A stretch of DNA of 64,000 nucleotides from Spirometra erinaceieuropaei (GCA_902702965.1 CACRXP010000314.1:211151-275150), one strand, 5' to 3'. Positions 33,940 through 45,689 are shown, counted from the first letter of the stretch. Numbers and translations: made by a program. The notes: generated from the sequence alone by a model not told the origin.

Positions 33940-35475
33940 ACATATGAAGCCAGGGCGGCAGGGAAGAAGGGGTGGTAGGGGGTCCTCGAGAATTCTTTCG
34001 CCGGGTGAGGGGATGGTGTATCAGCCTTAGTGGTCATCATCCGCATGCACAGAGGGACTGTGGCGGACGGAGGGGAAGGGAAGGTGGCGGAATGTACACA
34101 GTCTACATCGGGTGGCCGGCGTTGGGACGTTGGCGGCCGTCGTTCGTATATTCATTGACCTTAGCTCTTGCCCCACTCCAACTCTCCAATGTCTGAATAC
34201 GTTGTGCTGTTGTTTTTTGGCAACTACTGGTAAAGAAGCTGGGAGAGTTTCCTCACAAAAATCTCCCCAAACTCATTCGTGAGAAACCTTCGACGAATTC
34301 TCAGCTAGATATTTCACATCGGCAGAATGGCTCTACCGACAAAGACAAGGGAGACTGGAATGGTCATTTCTGGCTTATTAGCCATCGTCAGCCAGTCATA
34401 CCCAACCGCGAAGTGTGGAACATCCGAGGCTCGAAATCGCGACCCCTGGGGCTCGATCCCGCGTCCTTGTGGTTAGAAGTTCAACGTCCTAATCGATAGG
34501 GGCACGCCGGGGATAAGTCGCGATCGGTATGGTACATGGGCGCGGATTTTGCCTGATTTGTCGCGGTAAAACGTCATAAATGGATAGCGCTGGCTTGTCT
34601 GTATTAGTAGTGATTTCATTAGAGAATGCATTTGCCGTTTACAAACATTGTTCCCTCCCTCTCCCTCCCCAACTTGTAAACCCCGAAACCCTATCAGGCA
34701 ACTAACCAGCTGGCCTCAGAAATTAATTTGAACGGAGACCTTTTCAAGGGCTTTGATTTTGAGGTTTTATTGTCATGCAGAACCTGAGACATGTAGCTTT
34801 ATTCGTTTTACTGCGTCCTGATACCCGGCGGGGTCTGCGACAGGAAGGACTGACGCTAAACGACGGAATCATGTTCGGATACTATTGGAACTTACCGCCA
34901 GGTCTAGACTTCAAATCCGGCCTAAAAAGCCGCCTTCTGTACGCATCCAAAGCCCTCCTCTGACACGTTGTGAAGGTGGTCTCCAGTTTATTCACATCTT
35001 TACAGTCGCCTCTGTTCCACTGTCCGTACATCTCTACTTCGCAATATGTAAGATAGGTAGACAATGGCGTGCCCTCTATAACCCAGTACAAATTTCGGCT
35101 GCACGCAGTGTTTACTTCGACGTCAGTAGCAGCTGATGACTTCACTTCGAGGGGTCCTTAGTTTCGCGCTTTGGTTGGAGTTTGCTTAGATGCGCAGGTG
35201 AGCTACTACGGACCCCATTCCATCCCTTGAACTGAATATCTGGGCTTATGGTAAGTTGGATAAAACTGCTAACAATGACAGGAGAGCATGGAGTGGCCGT
35301 TTCTGGCTTATTAGCCGTCGTCAGCCAGCCATACCCAACCCCGAAGCGTGGCACACCCGAGGCTCGATCCCGCGTCCAGTTGATTAGAAGTTCAACGCCC
35401 TAATTACTGGGTCACGGGCTCGTTGTTCTGTCGGTTGCGATCGGCTAAACTGACAATGCTATAGGGGCGTTCACC
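33940..35475 (+). repeat. Rep-B copy 1, with SINE-1 sequences at both ends
   Basis: About 1.5 kb, matched in inverse orientation by 62280-63800 and, for its central part, in direct orientation by 59765-60850. Order: a G-rich segment (CTCGAGAATTCTTTCGCCGG), TTTTTGGCAACTACTGG, minus-strand SINE-1 (34318-34500), a conserved core (34560-35180) and a second minus-strand SINE-1 (35270-35475). In the core the minus-strand frame with VEMYGQWNRGDC, LETTFTTCQRRALDAY and FRPDLKSRPGGKFQ is open in all three copies. The opposite strand is open too, so coding status is undecided. Confidence 0.7.
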
Positions 35476-35587
35476 AATCCTGTCACAGTGGTACGATAAA
35501 CTGTTAAAATTTAGCCCCGTCTGTACACGTCTCCTGCGATTCCATTATCCCCGTCTAAAGTTCTTGAATCCCATGGTACTTATAGAA

Positions 35588-36851
35588 TAGAGTAGATATG
35601 CTAAATCATGGGATGTTAACCGAAATTCTGAAATGCGTTACCGCCTCAAAACGATTACCTAAGTAGGGTTGTAAAACTCACTCCCGTGCAGTATAATCTC
35701 AGGATATTTCAATTACGTCGGCTTTTGCTAAAGCTTCTTTCCAACAGCCTGCAGAAACCCCGTTCCTCAAAAAAATAATCGCTTATATAGTATACATTTT
35801 TTCATTGATTTTGATGCCTTTTAATTCAAATATAATTCATAGAAACCATGTGGGAAAATATTTATCCTTTTGCTTACTCTGTAGAAAATTAGGCCGAATG
35901 TGGTTATGTAGCCCCATCTGAAGTAAGCAAACCCTAGTCACCTCTAATACGGCAATAGGGGTTTTTGCAGGTTCGGCCGGGGAACGCACAGGCGACGAGG
36001 TCAGGTGGCTGTATGCAAAAGAAAAACCATTGGGAATGCGCGGCTGTACTTTGAATGGTTGATAAACGGTTGCGCTAACCCCTAACTTTAACCTCTAATC
36101 CTAAACCATAACCCCTAACCCTTAATCCCAGCAGTATTCTGTCCATCAGGTGGGCTACCAAACCACATCTCACCGACAACTACGCTTTATTCAAATGTCC
36201 CACCTGAAGGAGGGGCAGAATTCGGTTTTACAACAGTTTTATTGTGAGATTTTTAGAACCACGAAATGCCCCTTCATCAAACACCATGTCTCTATGTTTA
36301 ATAATGCTGCTTGTAAAAGTTACAATATGGTTCAACTCCACTGTTCAATTTTATGAACTTCATATAGTCTCTTCTTAATAGCGTATAGAAACATATGATT
36401 TTCCACAGGTGGAACATATACAGTTTGCAGTTTTGGTGCCTGGATGCAAGTGTAATGGTAGGTCGCGTTCAGAATTATATGAAAATCGGAAAATTTTTTC
36501 AAACCAAATTCTACCCTTCCTTCCAGCGCAGCATTTAAAAAACGTGATTTTCTATTAAAAGAACAAACGAATAGGTATTTTTCCACATTTTTTCTATAAA
36601 ATATATTTAAATTTATGAGAACTTCGAAAATTGATGAGAAAACCTCGTACTACTTAAACAGTCACCTTTTACAGCTTTTACGGCGGCTGGAAGTAAGTCT
36701 GGTCAAAAGCCGACATCTCACAGTAGCTGAAATATCTTGAGATTATGCTGTACGTTAATGAGTATTACAACCATACTTAAGTAATTTTTTTGAGTCGGTA
36801 ACGCATTTCAGAATTTCGGTTGACATTTCATGATTTAGCACATTTATTGCA
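35588..36851. mobile_element. LTIR element containing a telomere-like tract
   Basis: The left end TAGAGTAGATATGCTAAATC and the right end GATTTAGCACATTTATTGCA are inverted repeats of LTIR type, diverged. Inside, around 35900-36150, is a stretch foreign to other LTIR copies. It includes a telomere-like tract at 36072-36126. Confidence 0.65.
36072..36126 (+). repeat. Interstitial telomere-like tract (CCCTAA-type)
   Basis: About eight imperfect units, of which CTAACCCCTAAC, CTAATCCTAAACC and CCCCTAACCCTTAATCC are examples. The orientation is CCCTAA on the plus strand. A similar tract is at 58178-58225. Confidence 0.55.
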
Positions 36852-38349
36852 CAAATGGCCGCAGTTTTTTTCGACAGAAATTTAGCTCATCTTTAGGGAC
36901 CACAGTGACTGTTGGCCAAGAGTATCTTCAACTTACTGTTGGCTTCTGAGTAGACCGTAAAACACGTCAGCATCAAGCTCACCTCTTCAGTCGCGATTTT
37001 GAGCCATGTACTTCGTAGCCTTCCCTTTGCCCAGAATTTCGTTCCGCACAGTCAGAACGCGAAGTCGCAGTATATCACCTGGAGATGGGGGGGAGAGGAT
37101 TTTGGCTGCCGTCCGGTGTCCATAGGCTACCTGTCGGAAACAGGGCAGTGTTTTGTGGAGGGCCGATTGGGTGTGGGTGGCAACTATCGACCAGCTAGTA
37201 CTGCCGTCGGTCTCAGGACTTTAAACAGGCACCTGCCGCTACAGTTGCTTTGAATGTAATTTTTTCCTCCCGACGCGCCCAAGTGCCTCCATGCTTGGCG
37301 CATCCAGGATTCTCCGGTTCACTACTCCCAGGGTAGTATTACATGAATTTTTTATGGTCTTTCAACCTACTTTGCCATTCCAGGTAGCACCCCTTCAGCA
37401 TCAGTAGTCAGTGTTTAATTCGTAGCTAACAGCACGGCGACAACTGCGCAGAAGATGTTACTTTTATTGGAAGTGGGCAGCTCTCAGCCCTGCCCTATCT
37501 ACTGATCAGAGGTCATTTACTATGCCGTTTATTGCCTGCACTGGCCATACTGCGATCGGTCGCTATTTCAGCTTTCGCAGACCAGTATACTTTACTGAAT
37601 AGCATGAATGTAATTCGAGCTACAGAGGTCGATCTCCAGGCGATTTATTTATCCTCGCCGATTTAAAGGCCTCAACCATTATCCTGCTTGTTTCCACTCT
37701 TTTGTGCGTATTTATTTTCGAATGGGACCTCAGATTAAACTTGTTAATCAAGGTTCCAGCAGCGGTTTCCCTCGATTCTAGTTACTACACCGGCAAGTCG
37801 CCTTTTATTAGCCGTCGCACTGGGGTGGTTTGCTTTGCAATAATGCCATTAAGCACTAGAAATAATCACGACATCTGTTTACTTGCCGCTTCTTCCACCA
37901 CATTATCATTAGTGTGATGTGTGAATTGGAAGTAGTTAAACTTAGCATCTTATACTTTTGCTCGCTCATTCTGAATGTCAGGGGCTGAAGTCTACAACTG
38001 CGGGAATAGCTGATCAGACTGGGAACAGGATAAGCTGAGAGTCATCTAATTTGCAAATGGTCTTGAAATATGCAATAGATCCTTATCAGGCAAACGCAGA
38101 CCGCACGTCCGACAATCAGACATGTTTAGAGGCTCACCTTGACACCTCCTGGCCCTTTCCTCAGCCAGGATTGATCTGCCGATAAAAGGGTTATTTACCA
38201 GAAATGGGCTATTCTCCTACGTTCTGTTAACTTTTATCAATTTTCTTTTGTACCAGATCGCTGAGAGTGCAGACTGATACCGTGGAAGGTCTCACAGGCG
38301 GGACAACGCAATGTGAGAGAGCTAACGCAAATCGGCTCTTGATTTATGC
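36852..38349. other. No recognisable feature
   Basis: Non-repetitive to the eye, with only short frames. Confidence 0.35.
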
Positions 38350-38560
38350 ACGTCCGACAACATATCAAGCACGGATTGGCTACAACATTAGAGACTTGTG
38401 TGCAAACTGACTTGCGAATCGGTAGGCTTGCGCAGAGTCTATCGCACTCCATCATCCCCCACCAACCCAACTCCCATTTTAAAACGGTTGGAAGCGGGCG
38501 TGAGAACGATGGCTGATAAGGCACACCATACACGATCGTCTTACCCACGCATTTATCAAA
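38350..38560 (+). repeat. Rep-C copy, diverged
   Basis: Shares GGTAGGCTTGCGCAGAGTCTA and TCGCACTC-type segments with other Rep-C copies. The distal GC-rich part is not recognisable. Confidence 0.45.
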
Positions 38561-39718
38561 CTACCGTAAAGAAGGCTTGAAGAAGGAGTCATTCCATCCT
38601 GACTCCAGTCACTCCGAAATACTCACAGGAGGAGCAAGTTATCCTGTAAGTTGGCAATTCTCTAAGCCAGGAATCTTGACTCGTCGTGATGGGTTCAGGC
38701 GCGTCTGACTTACTGTAATAAAGAATGCGTTGGTGTATTGTGGGGATGAATTTCCAATGTCGATTAAATTCCCTCTCTTCCCTCTTCCCTGCATCAGTCC
38801 ACAGTCTGGGCCTGCTGACCAACAAGTGGTGAGACTGGACGGGGCGGCTGCTTCGGCGTAATGACCTGCGTTTAGGCCTACGTCACACGCATGTACGGAA
38901 GCAGCTATGCGTTTGCGCAGACTCTGCACAGCCCAGTAGACGCGTGTCGTGAGCCAATTCGACCGTGTTTTCGTCCGGCCCCTGCACAGCGTATCTTGTT
39001 GTGGAGAGCAGACCGTCGCAATACAGACTAACAGACGCACATAGCATTCGGAGCCAAGGTACTCGAACTTGATCCCCTAAACCTACAGTGCCTGTTGGCA
39101 GAAACTGATATGAAAATATTCGGACGCCCTTAACGTTGCGCATGTTACTCGTTTGTGTAGTTTTTTAAAGTTATTGTCGTTTTCTCATGCTGAAAATGCT
39201 CCTAAGCAATTTTTTCATGCAAAATCTCCAAAAAACTGAGCGAAAATGGACCTCGCAATATATTCAGACAATATCCTATGCTAATACTGGACCTAGACTT
39301 CGAATGCGCATCTAAGCATGACAATCTTTAAGGGGAGAATAATTTTCTCTCGAGACTCCTATTAATGGAGTTCGCCGCACTTGAAAATTGATTTGTTGTC
39401 TGCTGACATACGGTTTATTTTTAAAGAACCAGACTTTTTATCGCTTCTTAGAAGTCAGATTAGCAAATATGTAGGATTTCATGCCCTAAAGTGCAGTATT
39501 AACGCACGCAGGCAACCCTTTGTTTAAATGGGCTGGAACTGTTTTGCCGCTTGAAAAATTCTGTTTTGTCACGAGCGTGACTACCGTTGAGTCACCATTT
39601 TAATCTTGGACACATGGGCATTATTTTTCATACAGCCTAGTTTCTTGTCATACGTAATTTAAAAACGAAACGAGCAAAATGATAAACGTTTTAGCAAAAT
39701 ATCCGTACTTACTTGGCC
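38561..39718. other. No recognisable feature
   Basis: An open frame of 133 codons on the minus strand (38639-39040) has no motif. AT-rich from 39150. Confidence 0.35.
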
Positions 39719-39742
39719 ACTTCGTAATGTTGAAAAGTCAAA

Positions 39743-39782
39743 TTGGCGAACACGTGTTTTCAGTAACTCTTCATCAGGCCAA
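39743..39782 (-). ncRNA. Hammerhead ribozyme, left arm
   Basis: Exact mirror of the right-arm ribozyme at 40695-40734, with the same core and stems on the minus strand. Confidence 0.75.
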
Positions 39783-39823
39783 AGCGGTTACAATGAAGTT
39801 AAAGTTATGCGAATTACATGACT

Positions 39824-39828
39824 TATAA
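39824..39828 (-). promoter_or_regulatory. TATA-like box, left arm
   Basis: TTTATAAG on the minus strand, about 40 bp upstream of the left-arm hammerhead. It mirrors the box at 40650-40654. Confidence 0.45.
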
Positions 39829-39885
39829 ATGATGCGGAAACAATTAACATCGATCGTTCCCACGCCACTCGCATGACGAGGCGTG

Positions 39886-40284
39886 CTATGGCGTGGTCGG
39901 CGTGTCGTGGTAATTGGGTTCAGGGGGCGAAGAGGAGGGGGGGCATAGGCTGTGAGTGCGTCGTGTACCTTGTGCACCCACCCTGGCATCAGGAGGTTGG
40001 AGCGACGTTAGGGTCGGCGTCGGCCACGGAAGACAGAGCGCCTGTGTCAGAGTCTTCTGACAGCATAGCACTGGATTGGCTAGCCGTATAGCCACTGCCT
40101 CAGCTGTAGCTAGCACCCGTTGGCGTAGGCCTTTGGAGAAGCCTGCTGGTGTCCGGTAGACAATCTGAAAGGCTTCTTTGGCATCGACTCGGTGATTCGT
40201 ATCGACAAGATGTGCGAGAATAGAACTCGAGATCGATTTCTTCTCACCTTTGCCTAGCCAGGCCGGTATGTGTTCACGAATCAC
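39886..40284 (-). pseudogene. PLE GIY-YIG C-terminal part, left arm
   Basis: The minus-strand frame of 132 codons reads IREHIPAWLGKGEKK, SILAHLVDTNHRVDAKEAFQ, IVYRTPAGFSKGLRQRVL, ATAEAVAIRLANPVLC, then a Pro-rich tail. The HL-DTNHxVD and YRTP-GL-QR-L-TAEAVAI blocks match the region downstream of the GIY-YIG motifs in a different PLE lineage from those at 50.5 and 55.2 kb. The GIY and YIG motifs themselves lie upstream and are absent. The copy is 5'-truncated at the fold. Confidence 0.75.
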
Positions 40285-40557
40285 CGATTCGATGCCAAAG
40301 AAGCCTTTCAGATTGTCTACCGGACACCAGCAGGCTTCTCCAAAGGCCTACGCCAACGGGTGCTAGCTACAGCTGAGGCAGTGGCTATACGGCTAGCCAA
40401 TCCAGTGCTATGCTGTCAGAAGACTCTGACACAGGCGCTCTGTCTTCCGTGGCCGACGCCGACCCTAACGTCGCTCCAACCTCCTGATGCCAGGGTGGGT
40501 GCACAAGGTACACGACGCACTCACAGCCTATGCCCCCCCCTCCTCTTCGCCCCCTGA
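40270..40557 (+). pseudogene. PLE GIY-YIG C-terminal part, right arm
   Basis: Identical in protein sequence to the left arm from TNHR onward (with F for V at one position), up to the Pro-rich tail. There it changes frame because its C-run has 8 bases where the left arm has 7. It starts exactly at the inversion point. Confidence 0.75.
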
Positions 40558-40649
40558 ACCCAATTACCACGACACGCCGACCACGCCATAGCACGCCTCG
40601 TCATGCGAGTGGCGTGGGAACGATCGATGTTAATTGTTTCCGCATCATT

Positions 40650-40654
40650 TATAA
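40650..40654 (+). promoter_or_regulatory. TATA-like box, right arm
   Basis: TTTATAAG, 40 bp upstream of the right-arm hammerhead. Confidence 0.45.
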
Positions 40655-40694
40655 GTCATGTAATTCGCATAACTTTAACTTCATTGTAACCGCT

Positions 40695-40734
40695 TTGGCC
40701 TGATGAAGAGTTACTGAAAACACGTGTTCGCCAA
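40695..40734 (+). ncRNA. Hammerhead ribozyme with 10-nt palindromic stem III
   Basis: Stem I is TTGGC (40695-40699) with GCCAA (40730-40734). The core is CTGATGA (40700-40706), followed by a short stem II AG/CT, GAAA (40716-40719), the self-complementary AACACGTGTT (40719-40728), and cleavage after C40729. The other hammerheads here have a 4-nt palindrome. The longer one would make a stable dimer. Confidence 0.75.
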
Positions 40735-40783
40735 TTTGACTTTTCAGTTGCAACATGGGAATATTCGCTGAACTTCGTAATGT

Positions 40784-41576
40784 ATTCATAATCGTCGAAC
40801 GCAGTCTCCGTATGAGTAAAGATGTCGAAATGAACGCAACATAAATTACGGGGCATGTTTTCTGATTGCAATAGGCTAATATCAGTACTTTTCGGCATAG
40901 TGAAAGATACGGCCTAAAATATCGCATTTTTTCGCTTTACCATTTAAAAATGTAAAGTACACAGACATCCGTCAACGGAATGTCGTAATTAAGCACCCTC
41001 CAAAAGGGCGAATCATAAGAAAAAAAATTTCTGACTGATCGAAGTCATAGTCGTTGCTGACTTTTTGCGGACGTTTATTTTATTTGATAATAAGGTTTCG
41101 TGTTTGGCTGAGTCTTCAGGTGTGGCCGAAGCGACATTCTGAATGGAAAAGGACGTCCAAATACTCACTATTTTAATAAGTGCATCCAAGAAATATCTTA
41201 TTTTTAAGGTTTTAACACATAATACAGAATCTTTCTTTATGGGCAATCGATTGAAAACGCTAAAAATCATGAAATATTCAGTGATATTCCAAGGCTAAAA
41301 TAAAAATTTACGTAGTCCAGAACAAAGGAAAAAGGCAAATTAATTTTACGGAAGAGAACGTCTCCCTATACACACAAAATGGTAGGTTTACGATAACACC
41401 TGCCAAATGTATTTATCTGTATTAATCACTGAACGACCTAACATACGTTATCTTACTAAAACATTATTTCCTCTGGCATCCCTGTCGATGAACTCAAATA
41501 AAATTCTGCTTGTCTTATTGGACCGTATTTTAATATGAAAACAAAAACATTTCTCAATGAACCGCTTTGGAATATA
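40784..41576. other. No recognisable feature
   Basis: AT-rich with no motif. Confidence 0.35.
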
Positions 41577-42438
41577 TACATTATGTGGGCTAACTCATGA
41601 AATGTCAACCGAAATTCCGAAATGCGTTTTCGTTTCGAAAAGATTAGTTAAGAAGGGTTGTAAAACTAGTCAGTTTGCAATATAATTCTATAATAATTCA
41701 GTTACCTCATGGGTGCCGGCTTTCGAATAAAGTTCCTTCCGACTGCATGCAAAAGCTACACTCTGTAGAAAATTACTACGTAAGTTGCACGAATTCTTCT
41801 CATTGATTTTCGATTCTCCTAAAAGTCCAATTATATTTCATGAAAAACATACATAACAATATTCTGTGGCTCATTCAGTAGATAATTACGTCTTTTTCTA
41901 ATTTTATACTCGAAGGAAGGAAATAATTTGGCTTTAAAAATGTTCCCAACTGTGGGACTTTTAAATACCGTGGAATGGCCGTTCATAAATCGCCATGTCT
42001 CTGCATTTACCAATGTGCCTTGTAAAGTTAACAATATGGATCAAATCCACTGCCTAATTTTATGAACCCCATATGGCTTCCTTTGTACGGTCCACTTTAT
42101 TACCGTATAGAAATGTTTGGTTTTCCGTACGCGGAAAATATAAGGCTTGTAGTTTGTAAAACCTGAATCTAAGTGTACCGGTTGAGCGGGTTCAAAATTA
42201 TTCGAGAATCGGATAGGTTTTGAAAACCGAATTATATCCTTCCTTCGAGTAAACGACGTACTTGTCTACCGGATGAGCCAAACAATATTTTTATGCATGT
42301 TTTCCATGAAATATAATTGGACTTTTAGGGGCATCGAAAATCAATGAGAAAAATGCATGCTAATTATGTAGTCTTTTCGAAACGAAAACGCATTTCGGAA
42401 TATCGGCTGACATTTCATGAGTTAGTCCACCTACTGTA
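41577..42438. mobile_element. LTIR element, copy with shortened right arm
   Basis: The left end TACATTATGTGGGCTAAC and the right end GTTAGTCCACCTACTGTA have TA at each edge. The right arm lacks about 130 bp present in the copy at 3521-4758: sequence jumps from AATTATGTAGTC to the terminal TTTTCGAAACG. The left arm is very similar to that of 10115-11089. Confidence 0.8.
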
Positions 42439-42639
42439 CGCAGACTGATGGCAAACTGCCATACGAAAAATAACATTAATTATTAAAGAGCATTTAAGCG
42501 TACTTCTCACTAACTGGATCTTGCACGAAAGCAAAAGGAGCAATGAGTACCAACACTTCCTTCGACCGGTTGCCAAATTTTATTAGTCCGAGGACACGCA
42601 TGGAATCCTACTTCACCAGGATTCAGCAACCGTACAGCG

Positions 42640-42870
42640 GTGCGAAGTATAGGCCTCCGCGCGACGGTTGGCTGGACTCGAGAGGGAGCCCTAAGGTACA
42701 AAGGGACGAGTAAATTCCGTAAAAACGATCGGTGAGCGCCCCCCTCCCTGCTACCATTCTTTGTATCCGGTCGCACCCGACAGGACAACGATCTCGCGCC
42801 TCGGTGGTTAGGTACGTTGGACTTTTGACCAACAAATCGCGGGAATAGGTCCCAGGTGTTCCAGAACTCG
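42640..42870 (+). repeat. SINE-1 copy
   Basis: A tail segment of one copy (GGACTCGAGAGGGAGCCC ... ACGATCGGTGAGCGC) runs directly into the tRNA-like head of another (GGACAACGATCTCGCGCC, TTGGACTTTTGACC). Box B is degraded. Confidence 0.6.
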
Positions 42871-43124
42871 GCGTTAGAAAACTGTCTGTGTGCAAATGGC
42901 GAGGGAAAAGTGACGCCTCTAGCACGACGTCCGGCACTTAAAATTGACAGAATATTATAAGGCAAAATCCAACGCTAGATAGTGGGTAGTGTCCTTCTCC
43001 GTTTCGTTCAAGCATAGAGAGTGCCGTTTAGATATTCATGTGGACATCTCCTAGAAGTGTGAAATATCAAAAGAAGAAGAAGAAGAGCAAGAAGTGCATT
43101 TTCCCGTTTTAATTCATATAATCG

Positions 43125-43450
43125 AAGAAAAGTTCCAAAGGCTACGAGATGGCGCTCAAGAAGAACCACTGATGTCTTATGTTATTAACATGTGCAGGGA
43201 AACAGCAGAGTTCCAGAATCCACATTTGAGTAGTGTTCATCGATATCTCCTGACTGCTGGTAGACAGTGGTGTTTTCGGCAGCGAGCGGCCATTTCTCAC
43301 CTATTTTACCTCATCAGCCGGTGATACCGCGAATTAGGACGTCCGCGGCTTGGCCACAAGTCAGTGATTCTTCAACGGGGCTTTCCCCACTGATAAAGTG
43401 GTCGATTTCATGCGGACTGAGACTGGAAATATTCACTCAGGTTGAAGCAG
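43125..43450 (+). repeat. Rep-E copy 1
   Basis: Shares with 44085-44345 an ordered set of blocks: GAAAAGTTCCAAAGGCTACG, GAAGAACCACTGATGTC, AGTAGTGTTCATCGATATCTC and GATTTCATGCGGACTGAGA. Translated in one frame the copies both give EKFQRLRD, EEPLMS and HLSSVHRYLL, hinting at former coding sequence. The family is not recognised. Confidence 0.6.
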
Positions 43451-44084
43451 CGCCGGGCGCCGGCCTGCGGGGAAACGGGTACATCGTGTTGCCTTGGGAT
43501 CGCGGCACTACAGCTCACATCGGCGGTCATCTAACAGATTGGAGTGTCTTCTAGTGATGCGATTGGCCGGAGAGGAGTGCTCCCTTTGTGCACTTCCGTA
43601 GACTCGGGCCAGGGTGGTTTCTTGCGCTCTCGCCACACGTCGGTTGATCGGTGATACTGCACCTGAATTCTCCGTTGTCAACACCGTCGTCCTGATCTTG
43701 CGTGTCAACGTCTTTTTGTACTTGTACCTTACTTGCACTTAGTACGACTGCGATCATGCCTGATCTATTCGGCCAGGATGACATCTCGAACTGTACCTCT
43801 CCACGCGTGACGATACGCGACGGCAGATCCGGACAGTTCAATCCATTGTCTTCGCCAACAACGGACACCAAATACCGAAGGTTAAAGAACTACCTCCATG
43901 TCTTGATGAACTGTGTCGCGCAAGGCTTTGAGTCAACCCCCTCCAATGGGGTAACAGTGCCGGGTGAAGGCGGTGGTGGACGACGAAGACCATGCCCAAA
44001 CTCCCTCGGTCGTCTTTCTTGGATGGCCTGGGTTATCCTTGCGATGCCGTCGCAGCAAGTGCGGAAGAAGCAGAAGACCAAGAG
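43451..44084. other. Unassigned interval between Rep-E copies
   Basis: Open frames of up to 135 codons overlap on both strands (43551-43871 minus, 43702-44109 plus). None has a recognised motif. Confidence 0.3.
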
Positions 44085-44345
44085 AAAAGTTCCAAAGACT
44101 ACGAGATGACGCTCGAGAAGAACCACTGATGTCTAAGTTCATTAGCGTGCGCAGGGAAACAACAGAGCTCCAGAATCTACACCTGAGTAGTGTTCACCGA
44201 TATCTCCTGGCTGCTGCTGAATGTCGGTTGAGGCCTCAATAAGGCTTCCCCGACTGGCGTGTTGGTTGATTTCATGCGGACTGAGATTGGGACTATTCAG
44301 TCGTGTGGAAACATCGCCGGACACCGGCTCGAGGAGAAACGAGTA
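44085..44345 (+). repeat. Rep-E copy 2
   Basis: Direct repeat of Rep-E copy 1, about 0.96 kb downstream. It keeps EKFQRLRDDAREEPLMS and LHLSSVHRYLLAA in frame, and lacks about 80 bp of the middle. Confidence 0.6.
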
Positions 44346-44399
44346 CTTCGTTCTGCCTGTGTAATGCGACTCTGCAACTCACATAGGCGATCAACTGAC

Positions 44400-44485
44400 A
44401 GTCAGCAATCGATATATTTTACCGCCAAAGACAACAAGAAATTAAAGTGACCTTTTCTGGACTCTAGACGTCGTTAGCTAGTTAT
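44400..44485 (-). repeat. SINE-1 body fragment
   Basis: TTTTACCGCCAAAGACAAC ... GACGTCGTTAGCTAGTTATAAC, a diverged minus-strand body. Confidence 0.5.
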
Positions 44486-44529
44486 AACGTAGCCGTGTTT
44501 GTCAGAAATTAATGAAATACGTTTCTGCC

Positions 44530-45345
44530 TACCTTTTGTACCCACACTAACTGTAATTGCATGCATCAACTGCCAATCATCCCTTGGTTTATTCCTTGTG
44601 CGACATAGACGGGTTGTTATGACTGCAAATCAAGCAGGTTGATAGTGCATTTGCTGTTCCTTGACATTAACAAGAGCTGCGCAACAGCGAGAAGGGACTG
44701 TGAAACGTTGAGTACCTCATTGTTGGAATGGCATTTACCGTTTTGCGAGACGATGGGGCATTAGCTTAAAAGCAAACCATTGAAGGGGGAATAGTCAGCA
44801 CTGGGGAAAATAAACAACATGTCACATAAAGATACTGTCTGTTGGTGATCAGCTTGGTGTTCTGTTGTTTTCTAGTCTCGCATCAAGTAAAATGCGTCTA
44901 TCGCCGTACACGAGCTGTGTGTGCATGAGGGTGCGCGCTGACGGCCATCACATCCGCCGCCAGCTTCTTGGCATGCTAATTCCTACTAAATAAAAGTGAA
45001 TGCGATTACAGACGGAAATTACTAAGACTGCACAGTAGGGTATGAGACGTTTGCGAAGCACGTCAAAAAGTCTTAAACCAGGGAAGTTTGGAAGTTCTCG
45101 AACAATCCACTTAAAATTATGTGAAGATAGTCTGCCTACTCGGGGTACTTTGGCTGAATGGCCGATGGTTAGCTGATTAAAACTCGACTAACTGCATGAT
45201 GTCGGCGCAGACCGATGTTTCATAACTAATAATCGCCAATCACATGCGAATGGTCTGCTACCAATAAACATTTAAATCAGACGGTGATTTTTCGTTTCAG
45301 CTTTAAATACTCAAAGGATAACAAAATTGCTTCTTTTCAATTATG
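44530..45345 (-). repeat. Rep-D copy 2
   Basis: Inverted match to 17019-17893 over its whole length, with indels. Its outer end continues into AT-rich sequence without the LTIR element that abuts copy 1. Confidence 0.65.
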
Positions 45346-45689
45346 TATTTACTAATCGAAAATGCCGAATTTTTTATCACAGCCGAACAGACGAATGCAC
45401 ACTTATCGACATGTATCCAACAGTAAAGTAAATCATATGGCATTTTATATACAGAAACATGTCATTTAAATAAGAAATGCCAGTATGTTTTGCTGTTGCA
45501 TTACTTAACTTGATATGTATTTAAAGTAGGCGCTCAAATGAGTGCACATTGTTACGTTTGAGTAAATTTCAGACTAATTAGTACAAATATGAATGCATAA
45601 TTTGTTAATTTGCTTGCTTGAAATGGAACAGTTGAAGCATAATCCTTTGCGGAGGCAGCAACTTCTACGTCGAGTTAGGCACTTGAGTC
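45346..45689. other. No recognisable feature
   Basis: AT-rich. Confidence 0.35.

Larger units (their letters stand above)
39719..40783. mobile_element. Fold-back pair of PLE 3' portions with a single target duplication (P10)
   Basis: Two 5'-truncated PLE copies meet head to head. The arms are 39731-40200 (minus) and 40276-40746 (plus). I find only a one-base homopolymer length difference and one mismatch at the junction in the stretches compared. The ~75 bp between belongs to the minus copy. ACTTCGTAATGT flanks the whole structure as a direct repeat (39719-39730 and 40772-40783), so it was inserted once as a unit. After the plus arm, 25 bp (about 40747-40771) precede the duplication. Each arm carries a GIY-YIG C-terminal coding part, a TATA-like box and a hammerhead. 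Confidence 0.85.

Noticed and set aside
38883..39143. Open minus-strand frames near 38.6-39.1 kb as exons
   Set aside because: No recognisable domain and no shared repeat. The length is within chance expectation for this composition.
43551..44109. Overlapping frames of 106 and 135 codons
   Set aside because: Mutually antisense, without motifs, and partly inside Rep-E.
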